Source: Wolfiporia cocos (Eukaryota; Basidiomycota; Agaricomycetes; Polyporales; Phaeolaceae). Taken from it: 64,000 nt of DNA. Below, piece by piece: positions 33,887-43,217 of this stretch. Location: positions 1,798,001 to 1,862,000 of the forward strand of contig JACCLO010000004.1 of NCBI GenBank assembly GCA_029448655.1, written 5' to 3'. The translations under genes and the position numbers were made by a program. Under the pieces are notes generated by a model. That model had not been told where the DNA came from and did no database searches. It was given only the letters and a program-made list of their open reading frames with translations. Position 1 is the stretch's first letter. Every line of letters starts with the position of its first letter.

Positions 33887-35677
33887 ATGCGCGGCTCGAC
33901 CCTTCTGAACCTCTCTCTGCTCTCGCTCGCGCTGCCTTTTGCGAGCGCAGACCATGCACACCACAAGAACCGCATGGATGCGCACCGCCGCCACGACTCG
34001 GTCGCGCGCCGCGCGCCTGGCGATGTCGCGCTGAACAAGCGCCAGAGCTACAGCAATGCGCGCTTCACGTATTACGTTGTCGGTCTGTAAGTGTGTATCC
34101 TGATCAGGGCACTTGTACAGGTTAAGTAACTCTCATTCCGCAGCGGTGCGTGCGGGCAGACTAACCAGCCTAGCGACTTTGTGAGTATAGCTTGCATCTG
34201 TGAATCTTGTGTCATTGCTTACGATCTCCGCTCAGATTGTCGCGCTTGATTCTTCGGTGGGTATTCAGCCACTATCACGGGCGAGTCGCTGCATCTGATG
34301 CACCACAGCTTTACGGCGGCGGCTCTCCAGGCCCGCAATGCTTCAAGTCTATCACCATCTCCGCTAATGGCAAGCAGACAACTGCGACCATCATGGATGA
34401 GGTGCGTCTTTGGACCCGGACCTCTTGATGGAGCAGAAGTCTAACTCATCCTTTAGTGCCCCGGCTGCCCGCCCGGCGGACTGGACATGTCCGAGGGTCT
34501 GTTCCAGTACTTCGCGGACCTAGGCGTCGGTGTGCTGAACGGCGAGTGGTGGTACAACGACGACTCGGGCAACTCGAAGCGCACGGACGCGTACCAGCGC
34601 CTTGACGCGCTCGCGCGCCGCCAGAGCGGCGACGTGACGCTGCACCGCCGCCAGAGCTACAGCAACGCGCGGTTCACGTACTACTCTGTCGGTCTGTGAG
34701 TATATGCGTTCTCTCCGTGTTGAAGCTGTGCGGATGTCTTTGGCCAGGGGCGCGTGCGGTACCTACAGCCAGCCAAGCGACTTCGTGAGTGTATTTTGTG
34801 AGGCATTTGATATGTCTGGCGCTCATCTGCATTTTACGCAATAGATCGTCGCGCTTGACGCTTCCGTAAGTCCTGTGGCGTCCATCGAGGCCCACCTTGA
34901 TAACCGACAACCGTTATCGTCCAGCTTTACGGCAGCAGCTACCCTAGCCCTGAGTGCTTCAAGCAGATCTCCATCACCGCGAACGGCAAGACCGCCACGG
35001 CGACCATCTTAGACAAGGTGAGCGCTCGCATCAGTGGCGTCGGTCTCTCGCATCTAATCTCGCGCCAGTGCCCCGGCTGCCCGTACGGCGGGCTGGACAT
35101 GTCCGAGGGCCTGTTCCAGTACTTCGCGGACCTGAGCGTCGGCGTGCTCTACGGCTCGTGGGAGTACGTCGACGGGAGCGACTCGGGCGCGAGCGCGGCG
35201 CCGACGACGTCCTCGTCCGTCTGGACCCCGCCGACGACGATGTCGATGTGGACCCCGCCGACGACCTCGATCGTGTGGACGCCGACGACGACGTCTACGC
35301 CCTGGACGCCCTCGACGACGTCGACGACGTGGACGCCGCCCACGACGTCGAGCACGCGGGCGCCCCCGACGACGTCGAGCACCCCGACGCCGACGACGAC
35401 CTCGACCTCGACCTCGTCGACGCCGAGCACCAGCAGCACCCCGAGCACCAGCAGCACCCCGAGCAGCACGAGCACCAGCACGAGCACCAGAAGCACGTCG
35501 AGCAGCAGCGTCGCGAGCTCGAGCAGCAGTGCGTCGAGCTCCAGCGCGGCGCCGAGCAGCACCGCGAGCGTCGCGGACGCGCAGCCGACCGCCGCGGGCG
35601 AGGGCCTCTCGCAGCTGAACCAAGCCATCATCGGCATGGCGGGCCTGGTCGTCGCCGGCGCGCAGGTGGACCAGTGA
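33887..35677 (+). CDS. secreted protein with two tandem expansin-like double-psi beta-barrels
   Basis: Signal peptide MRGSTLLNLSLLSLALPFAS-A, pro-region AHRRHDSVARRAPGDVALNK-R. Barrel 1 runs RQSYSNARFTYYVVGL / GACGQTNQPSDF / IVALDSS / LYGGGSPGPQCFKSITISAN / CPGCPPGGLDMSEGLFQYF. Instead of ending, the frame runs on (WWYNDDSGNSKRTDAYQRLD) into a second pro-region copy (ALARRQSGDVTLHR-R). Barrel 2 follows: RQSYSNARFTYYSVGL / GACGTYSQPSDF / IVALDAS / LYGSSYPSPECFKQISITAN / CPGCPYGGLDMSEG. Both modules share every intron position. A long Thr/Ser/Pro-rich tail (WTPPTT repeats) and a mildly hydrophobic C-terminus (QAIIGMAGLVVAGAQVDQ) complete it; stop at 35675-35677. The second module has no signal peptide of its own, so it is a fusion and not two genes. 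Dibasic sites between the modules could let Kex2 separate them. Confidence 0.82.
35200..35600 (+). repeat. low-complexity Thr/Ser/Pro-coding repeats
   Basis: GC-rich imperfect repeats of gacgacgtcgacgacgtgga type encode WTPPTT/TSTPTT blocks in the tail of the double-barrel protein. All frames here stay open on both strands, which creates long spurious open frames. Confidence 0.8.
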
Positions 35678-36631
35678 GCCGGTGGCCGCATGCGGAGGAG
35701 TGGCGAAGACGGAGCTGGATCGAGGACGTCGGCGCGTGCGCGCTCGGACCTGCAGCAGACCAGCCAGACAGACAGACAGACAGAAACCGAAGATACCCAC
35801 ACATTGACTTTCTAATCGCACCTGCTTTGATACCGCTGCACATTTTAATCTGACCCACTACCTACCCGACCCTCTTATTCAAGCGTGTTTTGATGAGGTT
35901 GCGATGTATGCAGCGCGCAGTCGCAATCTCATAATTTCTCGTTGTGTTTGTCTGGAGGTGTTGTCGTACAGCCTACCTGTTGCGCTCCATACAGACTCGC
36001 AAAGTAACAGCTTGGACTGATCTCGCATCAAAGCATATATTGCCTCTCGGCCCGAGAAATGGCGGGCCCTCATATCTACTAGCACATACTACGTTACATT
36101 GCACATTGCAATAGTCCTACACTGATATGAGTCTATCAAGAGAGCGCACACGACCCAATAGCGATTACAAGAGAGCTGGAGGAATGATGGCGGTGCGGAA
36201 GCCGCACTACGAACGAGCGGAGGCCGACGGCGGGTTGAACAGGATTGTGGTACAAGCTACGAGACAGCTGCAAGGCAAGAAGGCAAGAAGGCAAGAAAGA
36301 CATACCGTACACCATGGTACTATCCGTACGATTACAATGGCAATCAAGAACAAGCGCGGGGGCTGCGATAGGAAACAAGAAGTAGATGAGGCAGTCCGAG
36401 TGCATTGGACAACGTTCAGAAAGTTGAGGTTCAAGAAATCTGTGTGGTATCGTTATCCTTTGCACCGTGACCCATTGTGGCTGCTGTCGCAACGGGTTCA
36501 GCACGTCAAGGGGGTTGCGATGTAAGAGATGACGTTAGGACAGCTTCTCAATGACATTGACAGAGACGACGGCGACGACGAGACTTGCTGGTGGTATCTT
36601 GAAACATCTAGATGACGACGACGGCATGCGC
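35678..36631. other. convergent intergenic
   Basis: About 0.95 kb between two convergent genes. It holds a short cagacagaca tetranucleotide run near 35765-35783 and a gcaagaag repeat near 36273-36297. The plus-strand frame at 36127-36525 shows no coding motif. Confidence 0.5.
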
Positions 36632-38127
36632 TCAGAAGCACGTAATCAGCAGGACGTTCAGGCCCGCGTCCTTGACGACCTTGACGGGCACGCGCTTGCC
36701 CTTGCGGATCTCGCGCATGAGCGCGCTCCTGCTCGGGTGCATCACGCGGCGGAGCGCGTCGAGGCCCTGCGCGCGCACCTCGAGGTAGTCGCGCACGTTC
36801 AGGAAGATGCGCGACTTGAGCAGCGCCCTGGCGGAGGTCAGCGACTGCGGGAGCGCCGGCAGCGAGGGGAAGGACGCCGAGGGCGCGGCGGAGAGCGCGG
36901 AGGGACAGAGGCCCAGCTCGACGATCAGCGCCTGCGCGAGGCGGAGGTGCGCCGCGCCGCTCTTGGGCGTCGGGCTGGAGAGGAACCTGTGGGGAGTGAG
37001 AATCATGCTCGGGAATATATGTTAGGTAAAGCATACGTCGTGATGAAGTTCCGCGCATCCTGGTACGCCCCGGAAACGGCAACAGTGCCCTCGCCGTGGT
37101 CGCCCGCCTCGGAGACGTCGTCGACGATCGGCCGCTCGCCCAGTCCGGAGCTCGCGCTCGCAGCTGCCGTAGCAGCCTTCTTCATCTCCGCTATGGCCTT
37201 CTCCGCCTTGCGCACCAGCCGCTCCTGCTTGCGCAGCGCCTTGGCCGCCTTGTCCGCCTTCTTCGACGGCGCACCCACCGCTACTTGCGCTGGAGCCTTC
37301 TTCGGGGTTGCCACATTAGGCGCCGAAGCCTGCTGTGCCTTCGCCTTCTTCTTCTGGCTCTTGGGTGCAGCGGGAGACTTGACGGGGGTCGCATTGGCCT
37401 TCTCGTGCGGAGCAGCCTGAGCAAAGTGCGCCGCAGATATGCTGATTGCATGCTGGAGGTCGAAGCTGGTCGCGGCCGGCACCGACGGGGGCGGCGCAGC
37501 CTCCCTCGCTCCCTGAGCCTGAGTAGCGGTGGGGGCCTTTGCCTTGCCATGTGCAGCGGCCGCTTGAGCGAAGTGCATGGCGGAGACGCTGATCGCGCGT
37601 CCGATATCGAAGCCGTCGGGCTGAAAACCATGGCCAGTACTCTGCGCAGCGGCAGGACTCCTCGCCGCCGGTGCGCCCGCCACGCCATGCGTGGCAGCCA
37701 GAGCGAAACGCCCCGCGGAGACCGTTGCTGCGCGCCCGATGTCAAAGCGAGAGGGACTGGGTCTTGACGACGGCTGCTGCGCAGCCTGGGCCTCTGCCGC
37801 AGAAAGTCGGAGTGACGAGAGCGCCGCGATTGCTTCGTCCAGTGAGGAACTCGTGGTCTCCGCCGCGCTGGAGTGCGCGGGCGAGCGCGAGCGACTCAAG
37901 AGGATGTAGTCACCCCCGTCGGAGAAGACGGACGGAGAGAGCGCACCGCGCTCGGATAGTACACCGCCTGCAGGGCTCGAAATGTCCGAGAACGAAAGGA
38001 GGACCTCGTCGTCGGACGAGGCGCTGAAGGAGTCTGCCCAGGAGGTGCCGGTGCTCCATGAGCGCGCGGAGATGTACGACGTCGAGGACGACTCCGAGGC
38101 CGGCGAGGCCACGCGAGAGGCGGACAT
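36632..38127 (-). CDS. conserved protein of unknown function with three internal repeats
   Basis: Two exons (38127-37037 and 36986-36632) give about 480 residues. The start at 38127 (MSASRVASPASESS) is the first Met before dense coding; an upstream in-frame extension is possible. The N-terminal half is Ser/Ala-rich and disordered. It carries three related motifs: FDIGRAATVSAGRFALAATH (about residue 128), FDIGRAISVSAMHFAQAAAA (about 173) and FDLQHAISISAAHFAQAAPH (about 222). A Lys/Ala-rich segment (KKADKAAKALRKQERLVRKA) suggests a coiled or nucleic-acid-binding stretch. The C-terminal exon (FLSSPTPKSG, LRLAQALIVELGL, FLNVRDYLEVR, LMREIRKGKRVP, LNVLLITCF) looks like a folded domain that I believe is conserved in Agaricomycetes. 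Function unknown. Confidence 0.75.
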
Positions 38128-38510
38128 GATGTCAAAAAGCAACGAACGAAGGTGGGCGTGAAGAGGGTCCGAGGTGCTCCGCCGCCGTCGAGGCAGCTTT
38201 ATGAGCTCGAGGGTGGGAACGCTGCTGAAAATGGGGCGCAGTCGGCCCCGTGCACGCGGCGGCGGATGCTCGCGGAAGAGGGGAAACGAGTCAGGACGTA
38301 AGAGCAGGGAAGGAGGTGGGATTGCGGATACGAGTCCAATCTCGGATCGGAGGTCTAGCACCTGGGCACGCGGCAGCACGCGTCCGCAGTTCCTCCTTTC
38401 GTCGACGCAAATCTCAGCACGACCGCCGCAGCGTTTCAGTCGAGCCGCTTATTCGCAGTGCACCACACGGCACCAGCGAGATTGCAGAAACACGGTCAGA
38501 ACGATACCGG
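38128..38510. other. intergenic, upstream of the three-repeat gene
   Basis: About 0.38 kb between two minus-strand genes; likely its promoter. An N-terminal extension of the gene downstream cannot be excluded. Confidence 0.45.
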
Positions 38511-40680
38511 TCATGAACATATCTTCCAGTAAACGACACTACCTCCCCACCCCGCAACCGCCCGCTGCTCGACCTCGACATTCTTCTTCCACACCTTCCC
38601 CTGAAGGTCCTTCACCGCCGATGCATTCCGTTTGGCAAGCATGAACCGCTGCCCGTCCGCGTCGAGCATGACCGTGGGTGTCGCGACGCTCCCACGGCGC
38701 CCGTTCCCGAGCTCGTACGCGTAGTTCGCACCCCATGCGACGATGTCGCGCCCGGCAGCACCAGGTCCGCCTCGCGCGAGCGTGTCGAGCGTGAGGAGGA
38801 CGTGGCCTGTTGGCGAGACCGATATGTCGTAGGGCATCACCGGCTGGAGGTTGTTGTGTTTCTCGCTGTCTGTCCGCGCATGCGTGTGTCAGTTTCCCGT
38901 CACTCATGGACGGTGAGAATAAACGTGAAAGGGGAGCACGACGCACATTCCAACAGCCCACTCACGTTCCTCGCCTTCACCGGCGCTCCCTGCGCATTGG
39001 AGAACTGCGCGTTCCCAAGCCCGCCGTACTGGCCGTTCCCGCATGCGAGCACGTCGACGTACGGCATGGCCGTGCCGTCCGCACGCTCGACTGTGAAGAG
39101 CGTGAGGTCCCCGCCCGCGAACACGTCGAGACATGTCGTGCGCATCGCCGCGGGCGTAGTACGCCAGAGAATCACTTCAGTAGGAACAGAGATCGTGTCG
39201 AGGGTGACGCCTCCCCCTAAGCCGATCTGCCTGTAGAGACAGCACACCAGCTAAGCTGTTTGGCAAGCATGCAATGCATAATATAGCACGCACCCGAACT
39301 CGTTCGCGCCCCATCCGAGGACACGCCCCTTGTCCGTCCTCACGAAGCTCGTCCGCGCGCCCGCGGCGATGCCCTCCACCTTCACGCCCTTCAGCGCCGG
39401 CACCTCGAACAGCTTGTCCGAGAACCGTATGCTCCTATCATCCAGACTCTGCTCCTGCTCCTTCTCACGCTCCTCCCCGCTCCCCCCATCCGACGAAGAC
39501 GAGCGGCGGATGGCAGGCGTCGCTTTCGCATAGGGGTCCTTCACCGACTTGGGAACGAGGTCAAGCGGGATGCGCCTGTGCCCATGAGGGAAGTGGGGAT
39601 GGGCGGGAGACGCGGGCGCGGGCACGTCGCACCTCCGGAACCCGAGCTGTCCGTACGCGTTCGCACTGAGGTTTACAGGGTGCGCGAACGTGCGCCCGGC
39701 GGAGGTGAGCGCGAGGAGGTGGTCCGTCCCCGCCGCGATCGCGACGAACCTGCGCACGTACATGAGCTGTCCACAAAGCACAGAGGAGGGGGGGGGGCCA
39801 ATGCGCACTTTTCTCCCCAGCCGAGCTTCGCGCTCGGCACGATCTCCGCAAAGTCGACCTGCTCCTCCTCGCCCCACAGCCACCCGGTCCCCCACCACGG
39901 CGAGCTCGCGGGCGTCGGCGTGCCCGGCGGGAGCGCCTGCTCTGCCGCGGCGGAGGACAGCACGTAGATCCGTCCCGAGGCGGAGAGCGCGAACACGCGC
40001 GCCGGGGTCGCCTGTACACGGACGATGTTCTGCCATCCCGCGTGCGCTCAGCACCACTCCACAATGATACTGTAGCAGCAAAGCGAGACACGGCGAGACG
40101 CACCTTTCCGCGCAGCGTGAGGGAGGGCTTCCCGGAGGAAGAGGAGCCTGGGCGCCCGCTGAAGCCGTCGCCCCACTGGTAGACGTCGCCGCGCGCGTCG
40201 ACGCACGCGGCGTGCCGTTCGTGCAGCCCAAGGTCTCGCAGCGCGACATTCTCGAGCCAGGCGGCCGCGGCGGGCGTGCGGATCGATTCGGGGGTTTGGC
40301 CGTCGAGATCAAGAACATGGTTTCTTCAACATATCAGAGAGTCATTCGCAAGCTGCTGGGAGTAGGGCATCGGATGCGACGCACTTGTTCGAGCCCCATA
40401 CTAAGGTGTTCAGAGTGTCCTGGTCGCTGCTTAGCGCATTTGCTGGCTGCTTCTGCTTTTCCCCAGCCCTATCCATCTCTGAAGGAGGCGCATCGTTGTG
40501 GATTAACAAGTTGCCCGAGTACCACAGCGTCCCAGCGGTAGCAGCTACAGCCGCCGATGCACCGATCAAAACATAGCCGGTATTCCGAACTCTCGGGGCT
40601 TGTGTATGCAGTCTGTTCGCGGTATGCGAGCCATATCCGCGCGATACTTTGTGCAACGCACGGCCTGTGCTCCTGAGCAT
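38511..40680 (-). CDS. FMP25: RCC1-repeat mitochondrial protein (FMP25/BCA1-like)
   Basis: An RCC1-type beta-propeller protein with a mitochondrial presequence. The start MLRSTGRALHKVSRGYGSHT (40680) is Arg/Ser-rich without acidic residues, and a membrane segment follows (GYVLIGASAAVAATAGTLWY). After a short intron the propeller begins LVWGSNK and continues VALRDLGLHERHAACVDARG, DVYQWGDGFSG. Later blades read VLGWGANEFG, VLACGNGQYGGLGNAQFSNA and IVAWGANYAYELGNG; the protein ends VVYWKICS at 38511. At least six introns interrupt it. Yeast Fmp25 is an inner-membrane protein needed for assembly of respiratory complex III. Exons are intact where I could follow them. Confidence 0.8.
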
Positions 40681-42604
40681 CTTCTCTGCAGTTAGAAGTT
40701 CAGGAGTCTGCAGCAGCAAGAGCAAGGGTGAGAAGCGGGCCGCCGCCGTGACGTCCATGTCACCGTCCTAGCTCACGAGGAGTCCAATCACGTGGTGTGT
40801 GACAATCCGCGTTCGGCGCGTTCGCGAGCGCGTCCAGCCTCAAATGGCACGCAGCTACCGTTCCGCAGGCGCGAAACCGTCGTTAAAACAAGCTGAATGT
40901 ACTGGAAGGGTCCACACTGTGAAGCTGTGGAAGCAAAGATTAGAAAGCTAGGTCGCACGCCCCAACATGCGTGCAACTTGCCGCATTATGTCGTAAATTT
41001 CGAAGTCCTGCGGGAACGCGTTACAGCGACCAGATTTGGGGAACGCATTGCGTTACAAGCCAAAACGTTGCGACGCCGTTCCAACGCGCGTCCCAACGGA
41101 CTGGCAGCGCTATTGGCTAGCGATCAAAAAAATAGAGCTTTCTCTTTACTCACACGTTCTACGTTAACCCAATGCCTTTTCCGAAGTGCTTACTCACACT
41201 TGTCTTCGTGAACTTACATGGTGAATAGCGAGCGTTACAAAATGAGCCGTATGGTCTTCACTTGCATTGAGCATCAATTAGTTGATCTATTTACATAACC
41301 TTCCAGAGCAAGCAGTACAGCGTCGCAATTGCCGTCACAGACAGCCGTAACAGACCATGGATAGTTATTAGCTATGGAGCTCATCTGTTTGCAGCATTTA
41401 TGCTGAATGGAAATATATTCATCTAAATGGATAACTGAGCTTGGGTGCTATAGTGTGTTTTAATTGCATTGTAACACGCTGGGACTTAGCCGTTGGAATG
41501 TGACAGCGGGCGTTGCAACCATTGGAACGGCGATGCGGCGATTGCCGCGTTGCAACGGGACTTCGAAATATACGACATTATTTAACACGCCCCGCTTTGC
41601 GGCTACGCGGCTGAGCCATAATCAAGGTTTTCCCCTCAGAGTGTGTTTTAGAATATACTCACAGGCAATGATATGGTGGGTGTACAAGTCATACCATAGG
41701 TGCGGCGTTGCCATGCGGGGTTCGACTCCTGCCGTGCATATTTCAAATTAGTGGCATTGATGCATAGGCAAGTGACGGAGCTTGTATCCTGCACTACACT
41801 TTATGCAACGACCGGACAAACGATCGGCCTCGTACCCTCATTGCAAGTGTACAGTGCGTCTGTGGCAGTGGTCGAGCAACCGACTTTTGTACTCGTCCAC
41901 CATCTGACATTATAACTTAGTGGCGCATGTGCTCTTTGCTAATTCAGCCTTTCTCCTATGGCCTGCTGTGGAACGATACCATCGGAGTTGTCCTGCTCAC
42001 ACCCACTGAGCAGACGGATATGCAGCCCTGGGAGGCTGAAATCACGGCAGTCGGTGGATATACAGTCCTCTATGTTTACATCAAAATGAAAATCGCAGAA
42101 ATGGGAACCAGAATGTGAACAGCTGTGTACTATTCCCTAGATGAGCCTTCTGGAGTTCAGTACAGCCATGGGCCTATTGCATATGCTAATTTTACATCCA
42201 GGATGTATGTGCTTGCGTAAAAAGAAGTCCATCCTGAATTATCGTGGAAGCTGAAAGCCTGCCTGCCAAAAATGTGAGCCTCGTTCGGACTCGTGCAGCT
42301 GTTGTGCTGTATAATGCCAAAGCGATTCAAAGATGGTGCGTTGAGTCCAGTTGTGGATTCTATTGTGGTGCACGGATAGTTTACTTCCGAGTGCTGCATT
42401 TCTTAGCGTATCGCGTGCATGACCACGCAAGATGTGAATTTATACAATTATTATAATAGTCTCGAGATACAACCACAGGTGCAACTAAGAAAAGCATGAC
42501 AGCAGACACGAAGCAACTCCTGCAGAACGCAGGTAATCGTAATGCCACCCACAGTTTAGGTATGAAGAGAAGGCAATGTTGGCAACGTATTAGCGTACGG
42601 ACGA
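40681..42604. other. gene-poor stretch with a diverged inverted repeat
   Basis: Nearly 2 kb without a gene. Around 40960-41110 and 41470-41605 two arms are related in opposite orientation; the best block is ttatgtcgtaaatttcgaag against the reverse complement of 41560-41590. This suggests an old foldback or MITE. From about 41855 the sequence belongs to the segmental duplication described separately. Confidence 0.5.
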
Positions 42605-43217
42605 CTAGGAGTAGTTTGTCGCTCCAAGGACAGTTTCATCGGCCATAGCGGAGACAAGGAGAGTGATTCCGAAGTTGGCGTCGTCGATTTTGTACACGTC
42701 CTTCAGCAGGACGTGTTCGAAACGGATGTGCCCAGGGCCGCCAACCTGGTAGTCACGCTCTGCGCAGGGCTGGCCCTGATACGCCTAACAGTCCTCATGT
42801 TCGGCACAGCAGTGGCGTGCGGTTCTGGTCACTTACTTCGATCATATGCTGAACAATGTTCCCGATGCGGACCAGCATATCTTGCACGGATAAATGCCTC
42901 ATTCCTCCCCAACTAAACTGTTGCACGTATTCGTCGTATCCGCGTAGCTTAGCAATCAAGTCAGTGAAGTCGATACAAATAGTGTTCGGGACACCACAAC
43001 GTACCGGAATGTGGACGTTCACTTCTTGAGCACTGTTCAGCCCGTGATCACCAACTGAACGGTCATGCCTTTCCGGTAAGGCTGCAAAGTCGCCGTGACG
43101 CGTGTCGTCCAGGCGAAATCCTTGAGATCCGTGTTGGTCGAATGAACGTAGGATCGGGCCTTGGTTCCTGATGTATTGCGTTGTCATCATGTCCAACTTG
43201 CGAGTACGCTGGATCAT
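42605..43217 (-). CDS. small protein of unknown function, duplicated family, copy A (intact)
   Basis: Three exons (43217-43005, 42947-42837, 42784-42605) give about 167 residues: MIQRTRKLDMMTTQYIRNQG, GFRLDDTRHGDFAALPERHD, EVNVHIP / LRGYDEYVQQFSWGG, MLVRIGNIVQHMIE / AYQGQPCAERDYQVGGPGHI, LLKDVYKIDDANFGITLLVS and a short tail. The first intron is 57 nt without a stop, so its retention would keep the frame. The pattern GF(R/P)LDDARRG, ...ERDD, (N/A)IxIP, LRGYxxY, GPGxIxLxHxLLxxVYxxxxxxFGxTLLV recurs in copies B and C. I associate it with uncharacterised basidiomycete proteins. No catalytic motif is seen. Copy C has the same exon lengths for exon 2, which supports the model. Confidence 0.7.

Noticed and set aside
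33887..34700. reading the double-barrel locus as two separate genes
   Set aside because: The frame is continuous through the second pro-region, there is no stop or signal peptide between modules, and every splice keeps frame.
35054..35821. 255-residue Arg-rich open frame on the minus strand
   Set aside because: It is the antisense of the Thr/Ser/Pro tail of the double-barrel gene; GC-rich repeats keep all frames open.
36551..37767. long plus-strand frames opposite the three-repeat protein
   Set aside because: Antisense shadows of a GC-rich gene; the minus-strand model has internal repeats and a sensible splice.
41680..41750. tRNA-like B-box word (ggttcgactcc)
   Set aside because: The flanking bases do not form a five-base T stem with a seven-base loop, no A box is present at the right distance, and no acceptor stem can be drawn.
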